A stretch of DNA of 64,000 nucleotides from Gymnodinialimonas ulvae (lineage in GTDB: Bacteria > Pseudomonadota > Alphaproteobacteria > Rhodobacterales > Rhodobacteraceae): positions 1,922,001 to 1,986,000 of the forward strand of contig NZ_JBBIFX010000001.1 of assembly GCF_037543845.1 (NCBI RefSeq). Reading direction: 5' to 3'. The translations under genes and the position numbers were made by a program. The number at the start of each line of letters is the position of its first letter. The stretch's first letter is position 1. This document shows positions 53,663 to 62,602 of the stretch, in pieces. The notes beneath the pieces were generated by a model. That model saw only the letters and a program-made list of their open reading frames with translations, was not told where the DNA came from and did not search any database.

Positions 53663-54052
53663 CGGTGGTGTTCTCTGCCGACACGTGCGCGCCGGTCTTG
53701 CGGTGTCTCGTGGTGTCTGGGGGCATCTGAACGCCCCGCAAAAGTGATCCGGCCAAAGCAGGGCACGCGCAACGCGGCCCCAAATCCTATCCCTTTGAAC
53801 TCATAAACACTTGGCCTGAACTGAAATCCTGCCACGATCCCCGCGCCTCAGGCGAGAGGAAAGGCGGCATAATCCTTGTTCTTTGCAAGAATTAACCAAA
53901 CCGTGGTTTTTTTGTGGTCGCACACGCACCCGCGCGGCCGAGACCGCCCGCCCCGCAACATCTGGCCCTGGAACATCTGGAATTGTCGCAAATTCCATGC
54001 AAGGCTTTGCGCGAGGGCGGCAGACGACCGCCCAAACAAGGGAGGACTTACC
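53663..54052. other. Divergent intergenic region between the cyclase operon and tctC
   Basis: This 390-base region holds no convincing gene. It contains a stretch with AACCA/TGGTT followed by seven T (53894-53913, weak hairpin), two direct AACATCTGG repeats (53957-53965 and 53972-53980) and a perfect inverted repeat (53978-53997). The promoters of both divergent operons must lie here. Confidence 0.6.
53978..53997. promoter_or_regulatory. Operator-like inverted repeat upstream of tctC
   Basis: TGGAATT, six bases, AATTCCA forms a perfect 7-bp-arm dyad 55 bases before the tctC start. It overlaps the second of two AACATCTGG direct repeats. The cognate regulator is unknown. Confidence 0.45.
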
Positions 54053-55030
54053 ATGACATTCACCCGTCGCGTGATGATGACAGCGGCTGCCGCAATGGTG
54101 GCATTTGCGGGCACGGCCCAGGCCGATGGGCACCAGATGCTCGAAGACTTGCATTTCCTGATCCCCGGTGGCGCCGGCGGCGGTTGGGACGGCACCGCGC
54201 GGGGCACCGGCGAGGCGCTGACCGAAGCGGGCATCGTTGGCTCCGCATCCTACGAGAACATGTCCGGCGGCGGCGGCGGTGTGGCGATTGCCCACATGAT
54301 CGAAAACGCCGACAGCATGGACAACACGGTGATGGTGAATTCCACGCCGATCGTGATCCGCTCGCTCACCGGCGTGTTTCCGCAAAGCTTCCGCGATCTG
54401 ACGCTGGTTGCGGGCACCATCGGTGACTACGCCGCTTTGGTCGTGCAAGCCGACAGCCCGATCACCTCGATGGATGATCTGCTGACCACGTTCCAGGCCG
54501 ATGCCTCCAGCTTCGCCATCGGTGGCGGCTCGGTGCCCGGCGGTATGGATCACCTCGTAGCGGCCATGGCGATGGAAGCCGCGGGCGAAGACCCCACCGG
54601 CTTCAACTACATCCCCTATGATGCGGGCGGCGCGGCCATGGCGGGCTTGCTCTCGGGCGAGATCCAGGCGCTGTCGACCGGCTTCTCCGAAGCGGTTGCA
54701 TTGGCCGAGCAGGGCGAAGTTCGCATCCTTGGCGTCACCGCGCCCGAGCGTGTCGACGCCTTCGCCGATGCTCCCACGATGATGGAGCAAGGCATCGAGG
54801 TCGAGTTCGTGAACTGGCGCGGTTTCTTTGCCGCACCAGGCATCGACGAGGCCCAGGTCGAAGCGATGCGCGGCGCCATCGCAGCGATGTACGACACGCC
54901 CGAGTGGGAAGCGGTCCGCGCCCGCAACGGCTGGGTGAACATCCACAACCCCGGTGCCGATTTCGAAGCCTTCCTTGAGGCACAGGAGCAGCAGATCGGC
55001 GACCTGATGCGCACGTTGGGCTTCCTTTAA
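54053..55030 (+). CDS. tctC: Tripartite tricarboxylate transporter substrate-binding protein
   Basis: This 325-residue periplasmic TctC/Bug-type receptor has a signal peptide (residues 1-24, TFTRRVMMTAAAAMVAFAGTAQA) and the family motif LIPGGAGGGWDGTARGTGEAL. It also has GGSVPGGMDHLVAAM and the usual C-terminal region. It delivers carboxylates to the TctAB permease. The start ATG 54053 is behind ggaggacttacc; the longer frame from 53876 is not signal-like. It is the first gene of tctC-tctB-tctA-CoA transferase. Confidence 0.9.
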   Translation: MTFTRRVMMTAAAAMVAFAGTAQADGHQMLEDLHFLIPGGAGGGWDGTARGTGEALTEAGIVGSASYENMSGGGGGVAIAHMIENADSMDNTVMVNSTPIVIRSLTGVFPQSFRDLTLVAGTIGDYAALVVQADSPITSMDDLLTTFQADASSFAIGGGSVPGGMDHLVAAMAMEAAGEDPTGFNYIPYDAGGAAMAGLLSGEIQALSTGFSEAVALAEQGEVRILGVTAPERVDAFADAPTMMEQGIEVEFVNWRGFFAAPGIDEAQVEAMRGAIAAMYDTPEWEAVRARNGWVNIHNPGADFEAFLEAQEQQIGDLMRTLGFL

Positions 55031-55124
55031 GGCCCCCTTCGCCGCTCAAGGCGCGAAATCCAAAGGCTGCGGCGGCGTTACACCCGCCGCGCCCCCCCTC
55101 CACCAACCCGGAAGGATGGCCTCC

Positions 55125-55619
55125 ATGGCGCTGGATCGCTGGATCGCGCTGGTCTTCGTGGCGCTCTGCGTGCTCTACGGCTATGCCGCGTTCTTCACCA
55201 TGGACCACTTGCTGCCGCCGTTCATGCAGCGCAACCCGGTCTGGCCGTCGACCTTCCCAAAGATCCTCAGCATCGCGGGCGTCGTCGTGGGCCTTGTCGT
55301 CCTGCTCGGCCTCGAAAACGGGGCCGACACCAAGGAGCCCTCGGCCACAGACATCAACTACCGCAAGCTTGGCCAATACCACATCGGACAGGCGTTGGGG
55401 CTTCTTGGGCTGATGGTGGCATACGCGTTGTGCCTGCGCCCGATCGGTTTCATCGCCGCAACGATCCTGTTCCTGACCGTTGGGGCCACGATCCTTGGGG
55501 AGCGCAAGTTTCACATCCTGATCCCTATCGCGGCCATTGCCACCTTCGTCGTCTGGTATCTGGTGCAGCAGGTTCTGGGCATCTTCCTGCGCCCGTGGCC
55601 CTTCTTCATGGGCAATTGA
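55125..55619 (+). CDS. tctB: Tripartite tricarboxylate transporter small permease subunit
   Basis: This 164-residue protein has four hydrophobic segments, as expected for TctB. The start ATG 55125 (MALDRWIALVF) is preferred over ATG 55116 because the ggaagg ribosome site at 55110-55115 abuts the earlier codon. It is 94 bases after tctC and 12 bases before tctA. Confidence 0.85.
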   Translation: MALDRWIALVFVALCVLYGYAAFFTMDHLLPPFMQRNPVWPSTFPKILSIAGVVVGLVVLLGLENGADTKEPSATDINYRKLGQYHIGQALGLLGLMVAYALCLRPIGFIAATILFLTVGATILGERKFHILIPIAAIATFVVWYLVQQVLGIFLRPWPFFMGN

Positions 55620-55631
55620 GGAGGCTCCGCC

Positions 55632-57158
55632 ATGCTTGAAGGTCTGATGATCGGGCTCTCGACGGCCATCAACCCGTTCAACCTCGCGATGGTCGTGTTC
55701 GGCTGCATGATCGGCACATTCATCGGCATGTTGCCGGGCCTCGGGCCGATGTCGATCATCGCCATCATGATCCCCGTGGCGATTACGCTTGGCGATCCCA
55801 CCGCCGCGCTTATCCTTCTGGCGGGCGTGTATTACGGCGCGATTTTCGGCGGCTCCACCTCGTCGATCCTGCTCAACGCGCCGGGGGTCGCGGGCACGGT
55901 GGCCACGTCCTTCGACGGCTACCCGATGGCGCAGAAGGGCATGGCGGGCAAGGCGCTGACCATTGCGGCCATTTCCTCATTCGCAGGCGGCACCATCGGC
56001 GCGATCCTCCTGATGATCTTCGCGCCGATGCTGTCGTCGGTGGCACTGCTCTTCCACTCCGCCGAATATTTCGCGCTGATGGTGGTGGGGCTTTCGGCCA
56101 TCGCGGCCTTCGCGGGCACGGGCCAAGTGGGCAAAGCGCTGATGATGACGATCCTCGGACTGATCATGGCCACCGTCGGAGAAGGCGCGCTGTTCAACAT
56201 GCCGCGCTTCACCATGGGGCTGATCGACCTGCAATCCGGGTTTTCCTTCATCACGCTGGCCATGGCCATGTTCGCGCTGCCCGAGGCGATCTTTCTGGTG
56301 ATGAACCCCGCACGCTCGGCCCAAGGCGGCTCGGACGCGTCAGGCGGCAAGATCACAGGCCTGCGCATCACACGGGCCGAGGGGCGCGCCATCGCCCCGG
56401 TGATCGGGCGGCAATCGGTGCAGGGTTTCTTCATCGGCGTCCTGCCCGGAGCGGGGGCCACCATCGCGTCCTTCCTGGGCTATGCGGTCGAACGCAACAT
56501 CGCGCCCAAAGCCGAGCAAGAGGAATTCGGCAAAGGCTCCATCAAGGGCCTTGCCGCGCCCGAGACCGCCAACAACGCCGCCTGCACCGGATCGTTCGTG
56601 CCCCTTTTGACGCTCGGCATTCCCGGATCCGGCACCACCGCGATCCTTCTGGGCGCTTTGATCGCGCTCAACGTCACGCCCGGCCCGCGGCTGATGACCG
56701 ACGAGCCGCAGGTGTTCTGGGCCGTCATCATCTCCATGTATATCGGCAATCTGGTGTTGCTGATCTTGAACCTTCCGTTGATCCCCTACATCGCCAAGAT
56801 CCTCGCGATCCCGCGCAACTACCTGATCCCATTCATTTTGTTCTTCACCCTGATGGGGGCTTACATCGGCCAGAACAACGCGACCGAGTTGCTTATTCTG
56901 GTGGGCTTCGGCGTGATTGCGACAATCCTGCGCTTTGCCGACTATCCATTGGCGCCGCTATTGATCGGCTTCATCCTCGGCACCATGCTGGAGGACAACT
57001 TCTCCCGCTCGATGCAGCTCGCCGGCGGATTGGAGTTCATTCTGGACCGCCCGATGACCATGGGCCTGCTGCTGCTGGCCGCGATCCTGGTGCTGCTGCC
57101 AAGCTACCGCGCGATGCGCGCCCGCAAACGCGCGCAAGGTGTGGCGGATGGGGATTGA
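55632..57158 (+). CDS. tctA: Tripartite tricarboxylate transporter large permease subunit
   Basis: This 508-residue permease has about 10-12 membrane segments and the two family PG-x-G motifs: GTFIGMLPGLGPMSIIAIMIPV (about residues 28-49) and FIGVLPGAGATIASFLGY. GGSTSSILLNAPG and TLGIPGSGTTAILLGAL are also diagnostic. With TctB and TctC it imports a carboxylate driven by the proton or sodium gradient. It has a strong ggaggctccgcc ribosome site and is followed after 31 bases by a CoA transferase, suggesting that the imported acid is activated to a CoA thioester. Confidence 0.93.
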   Translation: MLEGLMIGLSTAINPFNLAMVVFGCMIGTFIGMLPGLGPMSIIAIMIPVAITLGDPTAALILLAGVYYGAIFGGSTSSILLNAPGVAGTVATSFDGYPMAQKGMAGKALTIAAISSFAGGTIGAILLMIFAPMLSSVALLFHSAEYFALMVVGLSAIAAFAGTGQVGKALMMTILGLIMATVGEGALFNMPRFTMGLIDLQSGFSFITLAMAMFALPEAIFLVMNPARSAQGGSDASGGKITGLRITRAEGRAIAPVIGRQSVQGFFIGVLPGAGATIASFLGYAVERNIAPKAEQEEFGKGSIKGLAAPETANNAACTGSFVPLLTLGIPGSGTTAILLGALIALNVTPGPRLMTDEPQVFWAVIISMYIGNLVLLILNLPLIPYIAKILAIPRNYLIPFILFFTLMGAYIGQNNATELLILVGFGVIATILRFADYPLAPLLIGFILGTMLEDNFSRSMQLAGGLEFILDRPMTMGLLLLAAILVLLPSYRAMRARKRAQGVADGD

Positions 57159-57189
57159 GCCCTGAGATGTGAACGCCGGAGCGTTTGTC

Positions 57190-58374
57190 ATGACCCACCC
57201 CCTCGCAAATATCCGCGTCCTCGACCTGACCAACGTGCTTGCGGGGCCGTTCGCCTGCCATCAACTGGCGCACCTAGGGGCCGAGGTCATCAAGGTCGAA
57301 GCCCCCGGACGCGGTGATCTCGCGCGCTACCTCGGCGCCTCGCCAGAGCTCAACGCACAAGGGATGGGAATCTCCTTCCTCGCCCAGAACGCGGGCAAGA
57401 AATCCATCACCCTGAACCTCAAACACACGGATGGCAAAGACGCCCTGACGCGGCTTGTCAAAACCGCTGACGTCCTGGTCGAGAACTTCCGCCCCGGCGT
57501 CATGGCCCGCCTAGGCCTCGGTTACGAGACCCTGCGCGACACCAACCCCAACCTCATCTACTGCGCGATTTCCGGCTTCGGGCAAGACGGCCCCTGGGCG
57601 CAACATCCCGCCTATGACCAGATCATCCAGGGGGCCTCCGGCGTCATGTCCATCACCGGCCACGACCGGCCCACCCGCGTCGGCTATCCCCTTTCGGACA
57701 CCATCGGCGGGCTCACCGCGGCCATGGCGATCACCGCGGCGCTGAACGCCGCGCCGCGTGGCTGTTTCATCGATGTCAGCATGCTGGAGGCGACACTCGC
57801 CACCATGGGCTGGGTCGTCTCAAACCACCTGATCGGCGGCCTGCCCCCGCAGGCCCACGGCAACGAAAACCCGACCTCCGCGCCTTCCGGCACGTTTCAG
57901 GCCGCCGATGCGCCGCTCAACATCGCCGCCAACAAGGACGCGCAATGGCAGGCGCTCGCGCCCGTCCTCGGTCGTCCCGACCTCCTCGCAGACGCCCGTT
58001 TCAAAACGCGCGAGCGCCGCAAGGCCAACCGCCACGCCCTGCGCGCCGAACTGGAGACCGTGCTGACGTCACAGCCCGCCGCCCATTGGATCGCGCGTCT
58101 CAACGCCCACGGCATCCCTGCCGGCCCGGTCCTGACCGTGCCCGAAATCCTCGCCCATCCACAGATCGCAGACCGCGACCTCATCGCCCGGTTCGCGCCA
58201 AGGACGCTCGATCACCCGGTCGACGTAGTAACCACCGGCTTCCGCATGGACGACACGCGCCCCAACGTGACAAACCCACCCCCGGAACTCGGCCAGGACA
58301 CCCACGACATCCTGCGCGATCTGGGCTATGGCGAGGCGGATATCCGAAGAATGGCCAAAGACGGCGCGACCTGA
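57190..58374 (+). CDS. CaiB/BaiF (class III) CoA transferase
   Basis: This 394-residue family III CoA transferase has VLDLTNVLAGPFACHQLAHLGAEVIKVEAPGRGDLAR, KKSITLNLKH, DVLVENFRPGVMARLGLGYE and the catalytic-Asp region HPAYDQIIQGASGVMSITG. Such enzymes swap CoA between an acyl-CoA and a free acid (carnitine, formate/oxalate, mesaconate and others). The start ATG 57190 (MTHPLANIRVLDL) fits better than GTG 57169. It sits at the end of the TctCBA operon, so its acceptor acid is probably the imported substrate, which is not identified. Confidence 0.88.
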   Translation: MTHPLANIRVLDLTNVLAGPFACHQLAHLGAEVIKVEAPGRGDLARYLGASPELNAQGMGISFLAQNAGKKSITLNLKHTDGKDALTRLVKTADVLVENFRPGVMARLGLGYETLRDTNPNLIYCAISGFGQDGPWAQHPAYDQIIQGASGVMSITGHDRPTRVGYPLSDTIGGLTAAMAITAALNAAPRGCFIDVSMLEATLATMGWVVSNHLIGGLPPQAHGNENPTSAPSGTFQAADAPLNIAANKDAQWQALAPVLGRPDLLADARFKTRERRKANRHALRAELETVLTSQPAAHWIARLNAHGIPAGPVLTVPEILAHPQIADRDLIARFAPRTLDHPVDVVTTGFRMDDTRPNVTNPPPELGQDTHDILRDLGYGEADIRRMAKDGAT

Positions 58375-58489
58375 GCGATGGCGCCATGCATGCGCAATGC
58401 CGTCTGCCGCACCTCCCCCGTCACCCTGCCCGCACGCGCGAACACGGGCCGCCCAAGGCGACCCATTCAAACTCACGATATTGGTATGG

Positions 58490-58579
58490 TGGCGGAGACG
58501 AAGGGATTCGAACCCTCGAGACGGTTTCCCGCCTACTCCCTTAGCAGGGGAGCGCCTTCGACCACTCGGCCACGTCTCC
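58490..58579 (-). tRNA. tRNA-Ser(GCU)
   Basis: Read on the minus strand, this 90-base gene folds into a class II tRNA. It has a 7-bp acceptor stem (GGAGACG/CGTCTCC), anticodon loop CUGCUAA with anticodon GCU (58543-58545) flanked by CTCCC/GGGAG, a long variable arm, the T-loop TTCGAAT and an encoded CCA end. It decodes AGC/AGU. Confidence 0.96.
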
Positions 58580-58589
58580 GTCGACCCGT

Positions 58590-58940
58590 TTAGTGGCAGC
58601 GCTGCGTCGGGGCAAGTGGAAAGGCGAGCGGATAAACCGCGTCGAGAAACCGGCCCGGAACGCCCCGTCCCGAGATCATGCCGAGCTGCGTCGCTGCGGC
58701 CAGCACCTGCCAGTGCAGATCGCGCAGAGAGGCCTCTCCATCGCCAAATCGAAGGCGCGCATCGACATTCATCGGCCGTGCCGCACCCAGTACAAGCGCG
58801 CCGCGCATCCGCGACAGGCTCGGGATACGCGCAAGCCTGTCGGCCAGCTCACGCAGGATGGCAGGTGGTGCCTCGACCGCCAGGATCGGACCGCTTCGGT
58901 GGCCGCCCAGAACGGGAGCAAGAGGGGAAAACATCGTCAT
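58590..58940 (-). CDS. Hypothetical protein
   Basis: This 116-residue soluble protein starts MTMFSPLAPVLGGHRSGPILAVEAPPAILREL. I recognise no family. There is no signal peptide or membrane segment; it is alanine/arginine/leucine-rich with probable helices (ILRELADRLARIP, LRDLHWQVLAAATQLGM). The start at ATG 58940 is uncertain (58934 or 58973 are possible). It lies just upstream of tRNA-Ser on the same strand. Confidence 0.5.
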   Translation of the reverse strand: MTMFSPLAPVLGGHRSGPILAVEAPPAILRELADRLARIPSLSRMRGALVLGAARPMNVDARLRFGDGEASLRDLHWQVLAAATQLGMISGRGVPGRFLDAVYPLAFPLAPTQRCH

Positions 58941-59029
58941 GAGCCCAAATCTATGCGCCCGCCCGCTCCGCAATCAGGGGAAAGTCCGCCGTCCCGGCCC
59001 CCTTGGCTCCGAAGCGCTGTCCGCGACCC

Positions 59030-59914
59030 TCACCCCGCCCGCGCCTCGCGCACGAGCGCCAGCGAATAAAGCGCCAGCGCCCCCCAGATCATCGGAAATG
59101 CAATCGCCCGCGCCGTCCCGAACGGCTCTCCGAACACAAACAGCGCCACCACCATGATCAGCGTCGGCGCGATGAATTGCAGGATGCCAATCGTGCTCAA
59201 CCGCAGCAATTTCGCCCCGTTCACGTATAATATCAACGGGATCGCCGTCACCAATCCGGCGCAGAGCAAAAGCCATGTGTCCCCCGCCGCACCCAGAAAC
59301 GCGCCCTCTCCGCCCAGCCACACCAAATACACCATCGCCGGCACGCTCAAAATCGCCACCTCCAGGAAAAATCCCTGGTTCGGCCCGATCGGCAGCCGCC
59401 GCTTGCAAAATGCGTAGCCGCCCCAGCTGAACATCAACGCAAGCGCCGGCCAGGGCAGGCTCCCCTGCGCCACGGTCAACACCACCACCGCCAATGCCGC
59501 CAGCGCCACCGCCGCCCATTTCAATGCGTCAAGCCGTTCGCCCAACACCACCGCGCCCAGAAACACGCTGAACAACGGGTTGATGTAATAACCCAACGCA
59601 CCGTCCAACGCCCGCTCGTTCGCAATCGCCCAGACGTAGACGCCCCAGTTCACCGAGATGAACGCACTCGTCAGCGCCGCCATGCCCAGCATCCTCGGGC
59701 TGCGCAACGCCGCCCGCAAATCCGCCGTGCGCCCGGTGATCCAGATCAGCGCACCGATGATCGGCAACGACCACACCACGCGATGCGCCACGACTTCGGC
59801 GGGCGGCAAATGTTCCAATGCTTTCAGGTACAAAGGCAACCCGCCCCACAAGACATATGCGCCCGTCGCATAAGCGAATCCGGCCCCAGTGTCCTCCGAT
59901 TGCCCGCCCGCCAT
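59030..59914 (-). CDS. rarD: RarD-like EamA-family transporter
   Basis: This 294-residue membrane protein has about ten helices. RarD-type features are YVLWGGLPLYLKALEHLPPAEVVAHRVVWSLPI, NWGVYVWAIANERALDGALGYYINPLFSVFLGAVVLGERL and LQFIAPTLIMVVALFVFGEPF. The substrate is unknown; RarD was named from a chloramphenicol-sensitivity locus, but the function remains loose. The start ATG 59914 removes a cysteine/arginine-rich extension. It is divergent from the NERD protein gene. Confidence 0.85.
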   Translation of the reverse strand: MAGGQSEDTGAGFAYATGAYVLWGGLPLYLKALEHLPPAEVVAHRVVWSLPIIGALIWITGRTADLRAALRSPRMLGMAALTSAFISVNWGVYVWAIANERALDGALGYYINPLFSVFLGAVVLGERLDALKWAAVALAALAVVVLTVAQGSLPWPALALMFSWGGYAFCKRRLPIGPNQGFFLEVAILSVPAMVYLVWLGGEGAFLGAAGDTWLLLCAGLVTAIPLILYVNGAKLLRLSTIGILQFIAPTLIMVVALFVFGEPFGTARAIAFPMIWGALALYSLALVREARAG

Positions 59915-60146
59915 CACCCATCCCCTCGCGCCGCACGCCCGCGCCGCCGCGCACCAAACCCCACCGGACCGCGAATGGCAAATCACCGGATGTGATGGGG
60001 CGGATCACGAGGTCAGATGGACGCCTGAATGCACCGCGTACCGACCATCCGGACCCGCTCCATTCGCCCCAAACACTGCCCCCTGTGTCCTCAATTCAAC
60101 CGTATTGTCCGGCCACACCGCCCCTGCACCCATCAAAGGACCCGCC

Positions 60147-60896
60147 ATGGAAGCGCTCTTTTTCATCGCATGCATCCTTATCGTCATCGCCTCCGCGATC
60201 CTGCGCTCGCCCCGCATGAAAGGTCGCGCCGGAGAGGCGCGCGTGAACCGCTGCATCGCCCCCAAAGCCAACGACGACCCCCGCATTCTTATGACCGACG
60301 TTACGTTGCCAACTGCGCGCGGCACCACGCAGATTGACCATATCATGATCGACCCCGGCGGCGTTTTTGTCATCGAAACCAAGAATATGGCGGGCTGGAT
60401 CTTCGGCGGCGCCAATCAGTCCCGCTGGACCCAAACCCTGGGACGCAGGAAAACGCAATTCCAGAACCCGCTGCGACAGAACCACAAACACGTCCTCGCC
60501 GTGGGAGACGTGCTTGGCATCGCCCCCGATCGCATCGAAAACCTTGCCGTGTTCGTAGGCAACGCGCGACCCAAGACCGCCATGCCCGAAACCGTGTTCT
60601 GGAGCCCCCGCGCCCTCAAACGCCATCTCGACGCGCCACGCCCCGCCGTATTCACCCGAGCGGATATCGGCGCCTTCCGGACAGCGTTGGAGGCCGCCCG
60701 ACTTGAACCGGGCCGTGCCACCGACAGGGCCCACATCGACAGCCGAAAAGCCGACGAACGCGCGCGCGGCAAAAACGGCTCCGCCTGTCCGCGCTGCGGC
60801 AGTGACATGGTCGCGCGCCAGAACCGGAAAACCGGCGAAGCCTTCTTGGGATGTAGCAGTTTCCCGAGCTGCCGTGGCATTCGAAAAGCCACCTGA
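60147..60896 (+). CDS. NERD-domain and topoisomerase-type zinc-finger membrane protein
   Basis: This 249-residue protein has an N-terminal membrane helix (residues ~3-20, ALFFIACILIVIASAIL) and a NERD nuclease-related domain (~25-150). The nuclease-like core is QIDHIMIDPGGVFVIETKNMAGWIFG, with the Asp...Glu-x-Lys triad. A C-terminal C4 zinc finger of topoisomerase I type follows (CPRCGSDMVARQNRKTG, then GCSSFPSC). It is presumably a membrane-tethered nucleic-acid-binding or cleaving protein; the biological role is unclear. ATG 60147 is preceded by aaaggacccgcc. Confidence 0.82.
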   Translation: MEALFFIACILIVIASAILRSPRMKGRAGEARVNRCIAPKANDDPRILMTDVTLPTARGTTQIDHIMIDPGGVFVIETKNMAGWIFGGANQSRWTQTLGRRKTQFQNPLRQNHKHVLAVGDVLGIAPDRIENLAVFVGNARPKTAMPETVFWSPRALKRHLDAPRPAVFTRADIGAFRTALEAARLEPGRATDRAHIDSRKADERARGKNGSACPRCGSDMVARQNRKTGEAFLGCSSFPSCRGIRKAT

Positions 60897-61073
60897 CGTC
60901 GCCTCCGTTCGTGCTGAACCCGCTTCACGTCCGGTCCAAAGATGGCCTGCTTGCCGGACCTGAAACGCCTGCACCCAGATCGTCGTGACCGACCAGACCT
61001 CGCTAGAGCTCGCATCGACCGCCATCACCACACCGACATCCGCGCCGATCCCACCCAGGGCACCGCCCTCTAC

Positions 61074-61352
61074 ATGATGGTGACAATCACCCTGCTCCCC
61101 ACTTTCGTGCATCTCATCGCGGGCCTTGGCGCGATGTTCAGCTACCGCTCCCGCGCCCTGGCAGCGCAGGCTGACATCCTTGCCGACAACCGCGAAACCG
61201 GCGCGGAGCTTACCGTCATCGAACGCGGCGACATGGTCGGGCGCGCCCGCCGCATCCGCTGGGTGGCCTACGCCTGCGCCCTGACCCTCACCGCGATCCT
61301 CGCAGCACTGGTCCTCGACCCGATCCGGTGTCTCACCGTCGGACAGGGCTGA
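61074..61352 (+). CDS. Small two-helix membrane protein, uncertain
   Basis: This frame encodes 92 residues with two hydrophobic helices (MMVTITLLPTFVHLIAGLGAMF and WVAYACALTLTAILAALVL) joined by a charged segment. The frame is open to 60942, but the upstream part is His/Arg/Asp-rich and not protein-like. I recognise no family, and the opposite strand is also open, so the call is tentative. Confidence 0.35.
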   Translation: MMVTITLLPTFVHLIAGLGAMFSYRSRALAAQADILADNRETGAELTVIERGDMVGRARRIRWVAYACALTLTAILAALVLDPIRCLTVGQG

Positions 61353-61386
61353 CCAAAGCCACCCGCGCGCCCCTTCATCTTGCAAA

Positions 61387-61455
61387 AAACCTTGGGGGAG
61401 GCGCCTTCAGGCGACGGGGAAGCCCCAAAATGCCCGTCCCGGGCAACGCCCCCAA
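61387..61455 (-). terminator. G/C-hairpin plus T-run after ychF
   Basis: Downstream of ychF on the minus strand, short G/C hairpins (for example CGCC-TGAA-GGCG at 61407-61418 and nearby GGGG/CCCC pairs) precede a run of six T (plus-strand AAAAAA at about 61383-61390). This looks like a terminator, but no single long stem is obvious. Confidence 0.35.
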
Positions 61456-61474
61456 AACACCCGAACGCGGAAAA

Positions 61475-62572
61475 TCACCCCGAATGCAGGAAATGCAGGA
61501 CGTCCCCGTCCTTCACCACATATCCCTTGCCTTCCGCGCGCATCTTGCCCGCGTCCTTCGCAGGGTTTTCCCCGCCCAATTCGACGTAGTCGTCGTAGGC
61601 AATCGTCTCGGCCCGGATGAAGCCCTTCTCGAAATCGCCATGGATCACACCCGCCGCTTGCGGCGCCATTGTGCCTTCCTTGATGGTCCAGGCGCGCGCC
61701 TCTTTCGGCCCCACCGTGAAATACGTCTGCAGGTTCAGCAGCTCATATCCCGCCCGGATGAGACGGTCCAACCCGGCCTCTTCCAGCCCCAGCTCCTCAA
61801 GGAACATCTGCGCCTCGTCGGCCTCAAGCTGCGCGATCTCCTCTTCGATCTTCGCCGATATCACCACATGGCTGTTGCCCTGCGCCGCCGCCATCTCGGC
61901 CACCCGCGCGGATTGCGAATTGCCCGTGCCCGCGTTCTCTTCTTCCACGTTGCAGACGTACAAAACCGGCTTCGACGTCAGAAGTTGCAGCATCCCCCAC
62001 GCCTTCGCATCCTCGGCATCGACCTCGACCGTGCGCGCCGGGCGGCCATCTTCCAACGCCGCCTTCGCCGCCTCCATCAGGCGCTGCGATTGCACCGCTT
62101 CCTTGTCGCCGCCGCGCACCTTGCGGATGATGTTCTGCAACCGTTTCTCGATGCTCTCCAGATCGGCCAGCATCAGCTCCGTCTCGATCGTCTCCGCGTC
62201 GGCGACCGGGTCCACGCGCCCGTCCACATGAGTGACATCGCCATCCTCGAAGCACCGCAACACATGCGCAATCGCGTCCGTTTCGCGAATATTGGCCAGG
62301 AACTGGTTGCCCAACCCCTCGCCCTTGCTCGCGCCCTTTACCAGACCCGCGATATCCACGAACGTCATCCGCGTCGGGACCACCGATTTCGACGCCGCAA
62401 TCCCGGCCAGCTTGTCCAACCGCGCGTCCGGCACGGCCACGTCGCCGACATTCGGCTCGATCGTGCAGAACGGAAAGTTCGCCGCCTGCGCGGCGGCCGT
62501 CTTGGTCAATGCGTTGAACAGGGTGGATTTGCCCACATTCGGCAAGCCCACGATACCCATCTTGAACCCCAT
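61475..62572 (-). CDS. ychF: YchF/OLA1 family redox-regulated ATPase
   Basis: This 365-residue TRAFAC-class P-loop protein has G1 GLPNVGKST (residues 9-17), G3-type DIAGLVKGASKGEGLGNQFL, a coiled-coil insertion (~130-200) and the C-terminal TGS domain (LLNLQTYFTVGPKEARAWTIKEG). YchF/OLA1 proteins prefer ATP and bind ribosomes. The length is exactly typical. The product ends GDVLHFLHSG, a normal YchF C-terminus. Confidence 0.96.
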   Translation of the reverse strand: MGFKMGIVGLPNVGKSTLFNALTKTAAAQAANFPFCTIEPNVGDVAVPDARLDKLAGIAASKSVVPTRMTFVDIAGLVKGASKGEGLGNQFLANIRETDAIAHVLRCFEDGDVTHVDGRVDPVADAETIETELMLADLESIEKRLQNIIRKVRGGDKEAVQSQRLMEAAKAALEDGRPARTVEVDAEDAKAWGMLQLLTSKPVLYVCNVEEENAGTGNSQSARVAEMAAAQGNSHVVISAKIEEEIAQLEADEAQMFLEELGLEEAGLDRLIRAGYELLNLQTYFTVGPKEARAWTIKEGTMAPQAAGVIHGDFEKGFIRAETIAYDDYVELGGENPAKDAGKMRAEGKGYVVKDGDVLHFLHSG

Positions 62573-62602
62573 GACGGTCCCCTTTGCGAATTCCGCCTCC
62601 CT

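Noticed and set aside
53894..53913. AACCA/TGGTT hairpin followed by seven T
   Set aside because: It points in the plus direction, but no plus-strand gene ends upstream and the stem is only 5 bp, so it is not called as a terminator.
60096..61385. Long antisense reading frame opposite the NERD gene, and similar long frames opposite putA, ileS, hyuB and the cyclase gene
   Set aside because: High G+C removes stop codons in several frames. Translations are Arg/Pro/Gly-rich without family motifs, while the opposite strand has clear protein families.
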